Part shown: positions 49,754 through 56,596 of the stretch, piece by piece
How positions within the stretch are numbered: the stretch's first letter is position 1
How the letters are laid out: each line of letters begins with the position of its first letter
From: Rhodovibrionaceae bacterium
GTDB taxonomy: Bacteria; Pseudomonadota; Alphaproteobacteria; Kiloniellales; DSM-21159
Direction of reading: 5' to 3'
Assembly (NCBI GenBank): GCA_028279885.1
Contig: JANQMX010000094.1
Coordinates: 1 to 56,596, forward strand
DNA length: 56,596 nt
Notes under the pieces: generated by a model
What the model saw: the letters and a program-made list of their open reading frames with translations, nothing else
Databases searched by the model: none
What the model was told of the DNA's origin: nothing
Position numbers and translations under genes: made by a program

Positions 49754-51358
49754 GTGGCGAGCCTGCACAGCGGATCTCAGGGGCCATCGGTTGCTGCGGC
49801 CGCCGCCTTGCCGACGGGAAGCGCCGCGCGCCGTGCGGCCTACGCCGCCGCCGTCCTGCTCAGCTCAGCCGGCGGTCTGATCCTGGAGATCGTCGCCGGG
49901 CGCATGATCGCGCCCTACGTGGGCATGTCGCTCTACACCTGGACGGCCGTCATCGCGGTGGTGCTGGCCGGCTTCTCCATCGGGCATTGGATCGGCGGGC
50001 GGCTGGCGACCCGCGGCCATGACGCCTCCTGCCGTATCCTGGCCTGGCTGCTGGCGCTGGCCGCAGTCACGACCGTGGCCTGCCTGCCGCTCATTCGCCT
50101 GATCTCCCCCTTCGTTCTCGGCGCCGGCTTCCACCCCATCACGGCCATCGTTCTCTTGACCAGCGCCCTCTTTATCCTTCCGAGCCTCTTCGTCGGCACG
50201 CTCTCGCCCATTCTGACCAAGCTCGCCATCGAGGAGCAGCCGGACGCGCCGGGGCGGGCGCTCGGCTTGATGTTCGCCAGCGGCGCCATCGGCAGCATCG
50301 CCGGAACGCTGGCCGCGGGCTATCTGATGATCTCCTGGATCGGCTCCATCGGCTCCGTGCTGGCGGTCGCCGGCGGCTACTTCCTGATGGCCGGCGGCTT
50401 CGCCTGGGCCGCGCGGCCGAGCCCGCGCCGCGCCTTTGCCTCGGCCCTGGTCGTGCTCGCAACCGGAGCCTTGCTGCTTGGCCTGTCGAACCGCCTCGAG
50501 GCCCTGACCAGCCCCTGCAAGGTCGAAAGCCAGTACTACTGCATCCAGGTGATGGACTTCTCGCCGCAAACCGGCCGGCCCTCCGCGATCATGGTGCTCG
50601 ATCACCTAGCCCACGGCATCAACGATCAGGCCGACCCAACCTATCTCCACTCGCCCTATCTGGAGCTGACCGACAGCTTCCTGCGGGACCGCTTCGGCGA
50701 TGCCGAGGACTTCTCGGCCTTCTTCGTCGGCGGCGGCGCCAACACCCTGCCGCGGGCCTGGGACGCACGCCATCCCGGCGCCTCGTTGCTGATCGCGGAA
50801 ATCGACCCCGCCGTGACGCAGATGGCAGAGGACGCCATGTGGTTCACGCCGAGCGAACGGACGCGGGTGGAGCACGGCGACGGCCGTCTGGTGCTGCGCG
50901 ATCTGCCGCAAGACGTGACGTTCGATGCCATCATCGGCGACGCCTACCACGACATCTCCGTCCCGCAGCACTTGACGACGCAGGAGTTCGCCGAGCTGAT
51001 CTACGAGCGCCTTGCGCCGCAGGGCTTCTACGCCGCCAACGTGATCGACAGCAGCCAGCGGCCACTCTTCCTGCTGGCGCTCACCCGCACCTTGCAGTCC
51101 GTGTTTCCCGAGGTGCAGGTCTGGATCCATCCCGAGCAGGTGATGGAGGGCGCACGCGCCACCTATGTGGTGACCGCGGCCCGCGAGGGCTTTGCCTTGG
51201 ATCGGCTTCGGACCGTGGACGGCGAGACCCTCTCCTGGATCCTCTGGCCGCCGGAGGAGCTTGCCGGCTCCATCGAACGCTCCGGCGTGCCGCTGCTCAC
51301 CGACAACTACGCACCGGTCGACCGACTGATGCTGCACGTCCTGGCCAACGAGCCGTGA
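49754..51358 (+). CDS. Membrane-fused spermidine-synthase-like protein
   Basis: Protein of 534 aa in two parts. Residues ~25-240 hold about six to seven membrane helices ('LILEIVAGRMIAPYVGMSLYTWTAVIAVVLAGFSIG', 'GSIAGTLAAGYLMISWIGS'). Residues ~260-534 form a spermidine-synthase/SAM-methyltransferase-like domain ('YLELTDSFLRDRF', 'FFVGGGANTLPRAW', 'LIAEIDPAVTQMA', 'FDAIIGDAYHDISVPQHLTTQEF'). The GTG start has GGGGGGAG upstream. Such fusions are known but unassigned. The gene lies within the sox cluster behind a SoxR-like operator, so it may be induced with sox genes. The glycine-rich 'FVGGGANTLP' replaces the usual LGGGDG, so classic polyamine synthesis is doubtful. Confidence 0.82.
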   Translation: MASLHSGSQGPSVAAAAALPTGSAARRAAYAAAVLLSSAGGLILEIVAGRMIAPYVGMSLYTWTAVIAVVLAGFSIGHWIGGRLATRGHDASCRILAWLLALAAVTTVACLPLIRLISPFVLGAGFHPITAIVLLTSALFILPSLFVGTLSPILTKLAIEEQPDAPGRALGLMFASGAIGSIAGTLAAGYLMISWIGSIGSVLAVAGGYFLMAGGFAWAARPSPRRAFASALVVLATGALLLGLSNRLEALTSPCKVESQYYCIQVMDFSPQTGRPSAIMVLDHLAHGINDQADPTYLHSPYLELTDSFLRDRFGDAEDFSAFFVGGGANTLPRAWDARHPGASLLIAEIDPAVTQMAEDAMWFTPSERTRVEHGDGRLVLRDLPQDVTFDAIIGDAYHDISVPQHLTTQEFAELIYERLAPQGFYAANVIDSSQRPLFLLALTRTLQSVFPEVQVWIHPEQVMEGARATYVVTAAREGFALDRLRTVDGETLSWILWPPEELAGSIERSGVPLLTDNYAPVDRLMLHVLANEP

Positions 51359-51389
51359 GCGTCGGCGGAACCCAGAAAGGATTGCTGAG

Positions 51390-52127
51390 ATGATCCGGGC
51401 TTTCCATCGCAGACTCGGCGCGACGCTTGTTTTGCTTCTCGTCGCGGCCGCGCCGGCCGCCGGCGCGAGCGAGCTCTCCCGCTTCAACGCGGCGGTCGCC
51501 GAGGCCTTCACCCACTATCGCGGGGCGCTGTTCTACCTGCGCACCGAGAACCCCGCCGTCGCCGAGTTCGAGCTGCAGGACGCCGTCGCGCTCTGGTCGG
51601 AAAAGGTCATGCCGTTCCGAGACGCCGCACCCGATGCTTTTACGGACGACCCGGCATGGGCTGAGACGCTGGACCAGGTGAGCGAAGGCTTGCGCCAAGG
51701 CCAAGACTTGGCCCGAGAGAGCGACATCGCGGCGGCCATCGAGGCCTTGCAGCCGCTCCAAGCTGCGATGTCCGATCTCCGGACGCGCAACGGCGTGCGC
51801 GTCTTTTCCGACTGCATCGACGAAGCCAACGCGGCGATGGACGCGCTCTGGGCCTATCGCCACAACCCGCCGGACTTCGCAGACAGCGCGCAGGTCAACG
51901 ATCTGCGGGCCAAGACCGCCGTCACCGCCTATCTCTACGCACGCTGCCATAAAACCGCGCCGCCGGAGATCACGGCGGCAGAGGAGTTCCAGCGCATCAT
52001 GGAGGGTAGCCTGCTCTCGCTGGGCCGCATGTGGCCCGCTATCGACGCCGGCAACACCGAGGCCGTTATCAACATCCTGCGCGAGCTGCGCTCTTTCGAC
52101 CGGATGCTCTGGCTGCAGTTCGGCTGA
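51390..52127 (+). CDS. Secreted helical protein of unknown function
   Basis: Exported protein of 245 aa. The signal peptide is 'MIRAFHRRLGATLVLLLVAAAPAAGA'. The mature part is nearly all amphipathic helix, with 'FNAAVAEAFTHYRGALFYLRTENPAVAEFELQDAVALW' at its start. It carries single Cys at 'VFSDCIDEAN' and 'YLYARCHKTAPPE', but no CxxCH, so it is not a standard c-type cytochrome; a four-helix cytochrome c'-like fold without haem is conceivable. It starts 31 bp after the spermidine-synthase-like gene and probably shares its SoxR-type control. I do not recognise a named family. Confidence 0.72.
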   Translation: MIRAFHRRLGATLVLLLVAAAPAAGASELSRFNAAVAEAFTHYRGALFYLRTENPAVAEFELQDAVALWSEKVMPFRDAAPDAFTDDPAWAETLDQVSEGLRQGQDLARESDIAAAIEALQPLQAAMSDLRTRNGVRVFSDCIDEANAAMDALWAYRHNPPDFADSAQVNDLRAKTAVTAYLYARCHKTAPPEITAAEEFQRIMEGSLLSLGRMWPAIDAGNTEAVINILRELRSFDRMLWLQFG

Positions 52128-52139
52128 GGGATCCGAGGG

Positions 52140-52877
52140 TCAGCCGATGCGCTGAAACACCGGGAAGGTCTCGAACAGCCAGTAGGCGATGTCCTGCATG
52201 GAGCCGGTGATGAAGAGCACACCGGTCAGTACCAGCAGGGCACCCATCGCCTTCTCGATGGTGCCGAGATGCCGGCGAAAGCGCTTCGAGAAAGCGATGA
52301 AGCGCTGCACCGCGAGAGCGGCCAGCAGGAAGGGAATGCCAAGGCCGAGCGCATAGGCCCCCAGCAGGGAGGCGCCATAGCCGACGGAGTCTCCGGTCCC
52401 GGCCACCATCAGGACGGCGGCGAGAACCGGCCCGACGCAAGGTGTCCAACCGAAGGCGAAGGCGAGCCCCACCACGTAGACGCCGAGCAGCCCGACCGGC
52501 CGGGCGGCCACCTGAAAGCGCGCTTCCCGGAACAGGACGAGGATGCGGAAGGCGCCGAGGAAGTGCAGGCCGAGGATAATGATGATCACGCCGGCCAGCG
52601 GCGCCAGGACATCGATGTGCTCGATGATCACTCCGCTCAAGGCGGAGGCGGTTGCCCCCATGGCGATGAAGACGGTGGAGAAGCCCAGCACGAAGACCAG
52701 GGCTGCGGGGACCACCCGGCGCAAGACCATCGCCCGCTGCTCGCCGATGTTCTCTTCATGCAGCGCTATGCCGCTGATGAAGGCGAGATAGGGCAACACC
52801 AGGGGCAAGACGCAGGGGCTGAGAAAGCTCAAGGCGCCGGCGCCGAGCGCTGCGAAGTAGGAGACCTCCATGCCCAT
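52140..52877 (-). CDS. soxV: CcdA-family thiol:disulfide transmembrane protein, SoxV
   Basis: Inner-membrane protein of 245 aa with six helices. The electron-relay cysteines are in 'GALSFLSPCVLPLVLPYLAFISG' and 'FAFGWTPCVGPVLAAVL', the standard CcdA pair, each followed by Pro-containing segments. It carries reducing equivalents from cytoplasmic thioredoxin to periplasmic SoxW. It lies directly downstream of soxB (43 bp) on the same strand and converges with the secreted-protein gene. A second in-frame ATG two codons in is an alternative start. Confidence 0.88.
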   Translation of the reverse strand: MGMEVSYFAALGAGALSFLSPCVLPLVLPYLAFISGIALHEENIGEQRAMVLRRVVPAALVFVLGFSTVFIAMGATASALSGVIIEHIDVLAPLAGVIIIILGLHFLGAFRILVLFREARFQVAARPVGLLGVYVVGLAFAFGWTPCVGPVLAAVLMVAGTGDSVGYGASLLGAYALGLGIPFLLAALAVQRFIAFSKRFRRHLGTIEKAMGALLVLTGVLFITGSMQDIAYWLFETFPVFQRIG

Positions 52878-52920
52878 TACGGCGCGCGCCTCTGTTCGTT
52901 CCCCTGTCGCCGCCGCATCC

Positions 52921-54606
52921 TCACGCGAGGACGCGGATGCTCTGGTTCTTGGGGACGACGATGCTCTGCTGCTTCCTGATGTGGTCGCTCACCACGTCAT
53001 AGATCGGCGGCCCTTGGGTGCCTTCGTTGACCGACGCCCAGCCGGAGACGACGTAGTTGCGCCCGGCGTCGATCGCCGAGCCGTCCTTGAGCAGCGTCAT
53101 GTCCGAGATGCGTTCGCCGATCGGCTTGTTGACCGCGATGCTGTAAGCCAGGCCGCCGACCCGCACCATGTCCCCACCCTGCTGATAGTAGGGGTCGGGG
53201 TTGAAGAGGTTGTCGGCCACGTCTTCCAGAACGTCCTTCAGCATCTGACCGGACATCTCGATGCGGTAGGCGTTGGGATAGGTGATGGCCGTCATGTTGT
53301 AGACGTCCTCCACCGTGATGTCCTGTCCCGGCAAGAGGCTGGCGCCCCAGCGGAAGCCGGGCGAGAGCGCGATCTCCGCATCGCGCTCGGTCAGCAGCGC
53401 CTGGCAGATCAGGTCGTCGAAGGTGCCGTTGAAGTTGCCCCGGCGGTACAGCAGGCTCTCGGTGCGGCCGAGCACCGTGCGCAAGGTCTGCTCGTGAGGC
53501 GCGCGGATCTCGTCGATCACTGCGGCCATCTCCGGGTCGGGGGTGATGGCGTCCGAGACGACAGGAATGAGCTGGTAGCGGAAGTCGGCGAGCGTGCCGC
53601 CCTTAACGTCGAGGTCGAGGCGCGAGAGGAACTTGCCGTGACTGCCGGAGGCGACCAGCAAGGTCTTGCCGACCTGCTCGACACGGGGCAGGGCGTCGTG
53701 GGTGTGCCCAGTCAGCACCACGTCGATGCCCGGCACCCGACCGGCGAGCTTGCGGTCGACGTCGAAGCCGTTGTGGCTGAGCAGCACGACCAGCTCGGCG
53801 CCCTCGTCGCGGGCCGCCTCGACATGCTCGGCGACGGCGTTCTCGCGAATGCCGAAGGACCAGGCCGGAATCTTGTACCGCGGATTGGCGACCGGCGTGT
53901 AGGGAAAGGCCTGCCCGATCACAGCAACCTTGACGCCACCGCGGTCGAAGTACTCGGTCGAGGAGAAGACCGGCTCCTCCCAATCGGTATCGACCACGTT
54001 TCCTGCGAGGAAGGGAAAGTCCAGCTCGCCGATCAGCTCTTCGACCCGATCGGCCCCGTAGGTGAACTCCCAATGGGCGGTCATGGCGTCGACGCCCAGC
54101 GCATTCATGGTGCGCACCATGTCGCTGCCGTCTTCGAGCAAGGAGGTGTAGGAGCCCTGCCAAGTGTCGCCACCGTCGAGCAGCAGGGTGTTGTCGGGAC
54201 GCTCGGCGCGAATGGCCTTGACCAGGGTGGCCATACGGTCGAGACCGCCGACCCGCCCGTAGTCCTGGGCCAGCGCGGCAAAATCCTGATCGCTCAGCAG
54301 ATAGGCGTCGCGCGAGCCCGGCACCAAGCCGTAGGCCTTGAGAAAGTCCGCGCCGGTGATGTGCGGCGGCAAGCCCTCGACCTCGCCGACCCCGAGGTTG
54401 ATCGAGGGCTCGCGGAAGTAGATCGGCTTGAGCTGAGCATGCAGGTCGGTGAAGTGCAGCAGCGTCACCTGGCCCAAGGGATCGAAGCGCAGGAGATCGT
54501 CCTGGCTGATGGCCTGCTGCGCCGCCACCCGCGAGAGGCGACCCTTGGCGCCGGTCAGAGCCGCGGTCGTCGCGGCGAGAACCATGAAGTCACGGCGGCT
54601 GAACAT
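52921..54606 (-). CDS. soxB: S-sulfosulfanyl-L-cysteine sulfohydrolase SoxB
   Basis: Periplasmic dimanganese hydrolase of 561 aa that removes the terminal sulfonate of SoxY-bound thiosulfate as sulfate. The Tat leader is 'MFSRRDFMVLAATTAALTG'. Metal-site motifs of the 5'-nucleotidase/SoxB family are clear: 'LLHFTDLHAQLKP', 'LLLDGGDTWQGSY', 'MTAHWEFTYG', 'VVLLSHNGFDVD' and 'VVLTGHTHDALP'. 'NMTAITYPNAYRIEMSGQMLKDVLEDVADNL' is specific to SoxB. The size is normal. A strong intrinsic terminator separates it from soxA upstream, so it may have its own promoter. Confidence 0.95.
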   Translation of the reverse strand: MFSRRDFMVLAATTAALTGAKGRLSRVAAQQAISQDDLLRFDPLGQVTLLHFTDLHAQLKPIYFREPSINLGVGEVEGLPPHITGADFLKAYGLVPGSRDAYLLSDQDFAALAQDYGRVGGLDRMATLVKAIRAERPDNTLLLDGGDTWQGSYTSLLEDGSDMVRTMNALGVDAMTAHWEFTYGADRVEELIGELDFPFLAGNVVDTDWEEPVFSSTEYFDRGGVKVAVIGQAFPYTPVANPRYKIPAWSFGIRENAVAEHVEAARDEGAELVVLLSHNGFDVDRKLAGRVPGIDVVLTGHTHDALPRVEQVGKTLLVASGSHGKFLSRLDLDVKGGTLADFRYQLIPVVSDAITPDPEMAAVIDEIRAPHEQTLRTVLGRTESLLYRRGNFNGTFDDLICQALLTERDAEIALSPGFRWGASLLPGQDITVEDVYNMTAITYPNAYRIEMSGQMLKDVLEDVADNLFNPDPYYQQGGDMVRVGGLAYSIAVNKPIGERISDMTLLKDGSAIDAGRNYVVSGWASVNEGTQGPPIYDVVSDHIRKQQSIVVPKNQSIRVLA

Positions 54607-54684
54607 GCTCTTCGCAACCTTTCGTCAGAGTGTCACGTCATCGGGCCGCGCGGCCAGTGCCGCCGGCTGTGCTGCCCAGACCCG

Positions 54685-54724
54685 TAAGAAGAAAAAAGGG
54701 GCTGCCAGGAGGGGAGGCAGCCCC
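54685..54724 (-). terminator. Intrinsic terminator between soxA and soxB
   Basis: On the minus strand a perfect 9-bp stem GGGGCTGCC / GGCAGCCCC with a 9-nt loop (54698-54724) is followed immediately by TTTTTTCTTCTT (54697 down to 54686). It is the clearest Rho-independent terminator in the window and would end or attenuate a soxXYZA transcript before soxB. Confidence 0.85.
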
Positions 54725-54738
54725 AACAGGGTTAGGCG

Positions 54739-55539
54739 TCAGTTGCGAACCGAGGGCGTCTCCACCGGCAGGCCGTTGGCCCGATGCGAGATGAAGAGCT
54801 CCAGGTTCACGTATTCATCGGACCCGGACTTGTAGGGCTCGGCCCGGACCTGCCGGTTGCAGCCTTTGATCCGGCGGTGCAGGGACCCCATGTTTTGCCA
54901 TTTCAGCCGATAGGTCGGGAAGCCGTTGGGCTGCCCTTGGCTCAGCCGGTTCGCGCGCAGTTGCTCGCCGGAATGGTCTTCATGGCAACTGGCGCAGGCC
55001 AGGTCGAGCTGGCCACGGCGCTGGAAGTAGAACTCCTTGCCCTTCTCGTAGAAGGGTGCGGCCGGGCCGTCGATGGCGACGTTCATCGGCATGCCGCGGG
55101 ACTGCAGCTTGACCAGGGCCGTCATGCCGAGCAGGCCTTTGGAGTCGTACTTCAGAGGTTCGGCCTGCATGTTCTCGGTACGGCACTCGTTGATGCGCTG
55201 CTCGATGTTCATCATCTTGCCCCAGCCTTCGTCGTAGACTGGATAGCTGGCGCCGACGCCGGCAAGGTTCTCCACGTCGCCATGGCAATCGGCGCAAGCC
55301 TTGCCGGCCGTACCGTCCGGAATCGTCCACTGCTCCGCAGCGAGGTCGACCAGCAGGAACGCCGGGTTCTCGAAGTCGTCATCCTGCATGGCCTGCGTCT
55401 CCGGCTGGGCATAGGTGTAGCCCGAGCGCTTGTCGCCTACCTGATAGTCACCCCAATCGCCAGCTTCCGTGAAAGCAATGCCCACGAAGCCGAGACCTAA
55501 ACCGACAGCGCCGGCCAACACAGCCGTCCTATGGCGCAT
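54739..55539 (-). CDS. soxA: SoxA, thiosulfate-oxidising cytochrome c subunit (diheme type)
   Basis: Periplasmic cytochrome of 266 aa with a signal peptide of about 26 residues. Two haem motifs are present, CADCH (82-86) and CASCH (182-186). C227 in 'RRIKGCNRQVRAEPYK' is the active-site cysteine that carries a persulfide or haem ligand and forms the thiosulfate bond with SoxY. C119 in 'RINECRTENMQAEP' is the equivalent in the first repeat. With SoxX it starts the cycle by conjugating thiosulfate to SoxY. It lies 20 bp after soxZ and upstream of a strong terminator. Confidence 0.94.
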   Translation of the reverse strand: MRHRTAVLAGAVGLGLGFVGIAFTEAGDWGDYQVGDKRSGYTYAQPETQAMQDDDFENPAFLLVDLAAEQWTIPDGTAGKACADCHGDVENLAGVGASYPVYDEGWGKMMNIEQRINECRTENMQAEPLKYDSKGLLGMTALVKLQSRGMPMNVAIDGPAAPFYEKGKEFYFQRRGQLDLACASCHEDHSGEQLRANRLSQGQPNGFPTYRLKWQNMGSLHRRIKGCNRQVRAEPYKSGSDEYVNLELFISHRANGLPVETPSVRN

Positions 55540-55559
55540 CTTCCTCCCCTTTCCGGTCT

Positions 55560-55889
55560 TTAGTTGACCGTTATCTTGCTTACTTGGGTATAGACTGAGC
55601 CGTCATCGTCGACCCAGGTGAACTCGAACTCGCCGCTCTCCTCGACCTTCACGAAGAACGACAGATAAGGATTGGCCGAAATGGCCGGGTGAAGGTCTGC
55701 GCTGAAGACCTCGTTGCCGTTATAGACGCAAGCGAATTTGTTGATGATCTTGCGCGGAATCAGCTCGCCCGTCTTGCGGTCCTTGCGCTGCCCCGATTCC
55801 ATGGGATGAGAGATGAGGGTCTTGATCTCAACCACATCGCCCTTGTCGGCTTTCTTCGGAACGCGCACGCGTGGCTTGGGTTGCGCCAT
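55560..55889 (-). CDS. soxZ: SoxZ, sulfur carrier complex subunit
   Basis: Small protein of 109 aa with no signal peptide, as usual; it is exported together with SoxY by the Tat pathway. Typical segments are 'KGDVVEIKTLISHPMESGQRKD', 'IPRKIINKFACVYNGNEVFSADLHPAISANPYLSFFVKV' and 'GEFEFTWVDDDGS'. It forms the SoxYZ heterodimer that holds the substrate arm. It lies 32 bp after soxY and 20 bp before soxA. Confidence 0.95.
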   Translation of the reverse strand: MAQPKPRVRVPKKADKGDVVEIKTLISHPMESGQRKDRKTGELIPRKIINKFACVYNGNEVFSADLHPAISANPYLSFFVKVEESGEFEFTWVDDDGSVYTQVSKITVN

Positions 55890-55921
55890 GTCTCTTCAGT
55901 CCTCTTCAGATTCGATCGGGA

Positions 55922-56416
55922 TCAACCGCCGCAACCGCCGATGGTCACCTTGACCTCGGCGCGCGTCATGTAGGCCTTGCCGTCGGACATCTCGGCGATG
56001 GCGACGATGTCCTGGGTCTTGGCCAGGCGCATGCGGGTGGAGGCTTCGGCATAGCCGTTGGACGGCGAGAAGTTGAAGCTCGCCACGTCCGGGCGGGGAT
56101 TGCCGGCGGCAAAGAGATGCACCTTGGTCACGTAATCGGCTTCGGTCATCGGGCTGTCGATGCTGATGCCAAGCGGCACGGTGTTGCCGTTCTCCGCAAT
56201 CTGCGGCAGGTCGAGGGTGATCACATCGGCGCCGTCCATCAGCTCCTTGTCGCCAACGATACTCTTGATCGCTTCGTCGAGCGTCTTGGCGTCTTCGGTG
56301 GCGAAGACGGCGCCCGGCGAGACGACAGACAGGGCAGCGGCGGCCGCCGAGCCCGCCGCTACGGTGATCACGAACTGCCGGCGACTCAGGTCCTTCGCCG
56401 CGAGGGTTTTGCTCAT
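55922..56416 (-). CDS. soxY: SoxY, sulfur carrier protein with C-terminal GGCGG
   Basis: Periplasmic carrier of 164 aa. The Tat leader is 'DLSRRQFVITVAAGSAAAAALS'. The C-terminus ends exactly in GGCGG, whose cysteine carries thiosulfate and later sulfane intermediates around the Sox cycle. 'HLFAAGNPRPDVASFNFSP' and 'AEMSDGKAYMTRAEVKVTIGG' are family-typical. The ATG at 56416 follows AGGAG; upstream frame has no family sequence. It is followed by soxZ and preceded by soxX. Confidence 0.95.
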   Translation of the reverse strand: MSKTLAAKDLSRRQFVITVAAGSAAAAALSVVSPGAVFATEDAKTLDEAIKSIVGDKELMDGADVITLDLPQIAENGNTVPLGISIDSPMTEADYVTKVHLFAAGNPRPDVASFNFSPSNGYAEASTRMRLAKTQDIVAIAEMSDGKAYMTRAEVKVTIGGCGG

Positions 56417-56478
56417 AGTGCTCTCCTGGTTTGCCGCCATCGTCACGCACGTCCCGCGGTGGCGAGGATGACGGTCCA

Positions 56479-56596
56479 CTACTCTTCTTTCAGGGTCATC
56501 AAATAGGCCACCACATCCTCGACCTCCTGGGCCGTGAGGATCGGCTTGCCCGCGAATTGCTCCATCACCCGATGAAATCCTTCGACTCGATAGAAC
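56479..56596 (-). CDS. soxX: SoxX, 3' end only (gene runs off the window)
   Basis: The last 38 codons of a reading frame end at TAG 56481-56479 and read 'FYRVEGFHRVMEQFAGKPI' then 'LTAQEVEDVVAYLMTLKEE'. That is the C-terminal helix of monoheme SoxX, partner of SoxA. The haem motif would lie beyond the right edge. The order soxX-Y-Z-A is the usual one. Confidence 0.85.
   Translation of the reverse strand, partial: FYRVEGFHRVMEQFAGKPILTAQEVEDVVAYLMTLKEE

Overview
The window is about 56.6 kb of high-GC DNA, densely coded, with short gaps and many ATGA-type gene overlaps. It carries a complete-looking thiosulfate-oxidising sox cluster, a taurine:pyruvate aminotransferase, several ABC importers for organic nitrogen and acids, and proteins with VPLPA-CTERM-like tails. 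This suggests a metabolically versatile alphaproteobacterium, probably of the Rhodospirillales or a related marine lineage. That assignment is inference from gene content and protein style. I saw no rRNA, tRNA, CRISPR array, transposase, integrase or origin.

Layout. (1) 0.3-4.8 kb: a DeoR/GlpR-type regulator, ATPase and solute-binding protein of a sugar/glycerol-phosphate type importer, with no permeases in view; a Fur-boxed IsdG-type haem monooxygenase; an HdeD-like membrane protein. (2) 5.1-9.0 kb: an enoyl-thioester-reductase-like MDR enzyme, taurine:pyruvate aminotransferase, a periplasmic thioredoxin-fold protein and a DUF1989 protein. (3) 9.0-22.9 kb: a hydantoin-type catabolic island. 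It has hydantoinase, N-carbamoyl-D-amino acid hydrolase and hydantoin/Asp-Glu racemase; a PotABCD-type importer; an ATZ/TRZ-like amidohydrolase; two DUF1028 proteins; and two LysR regulators. Four copies of one promoter/operator module (ATAA[C/G]-N5-GTTA[T/G]) stand in front of its transcription units, so they look like one regulon. A cassette of one LysR gene and two tandem CTERM-tailed secreted proteins sits inside the island between two diverged copies of this module. (4) 23.0-27.0 kb: an SDR, a HisD-like dehydrogenase, the wreck of a TAXI-type TRAP binding-protein gene containing a 32-bp perfect palindrome, and a LacI regulator.

(5) 27.1-38.1 kb: a Liv-type branched-chain/organic-acid importer co-transcribed with aldehyde dehydrogenase, SDR and a class I [4Fe-4S] fumarase-family hydratase. 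A LysR regulator and a divergent type III CoA-transferase lie upstream, with matching ATAGG-N5-CCTAT operators at both promoters. (6) 38.1-45.1 kb: a DUF3179 protein; a trypsin-fold protease followed by a small protein resembling the protease's own N-terminal domain; and a compact operon of an M19-dipeptidase-like protein with altered metal ligands, an unrecognised 559-aa protein and a DUF3726 protein. (7) 45.2 kb to the right edge: the sox cluster (YeeE/SoxT-type transporter, SoxR/SqrR-type repressor, soxD, soxC, soxW, soxV, soxB, soxA, soxZ, soxY and the 3' end of soxX). A membrane-fused spermidine-synthase-like protein and a secreted helical protein are embedded in it behind a SqrR-like operator.

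The most unusual items are the repeated operator module with the cassette lodged inside its regulon, the atypical M19/559-aa/DUF3726 operon, the protease with a stand-alone prodomain-like partner, and the CTERM-tail duplication that continues beyond the stop codon.
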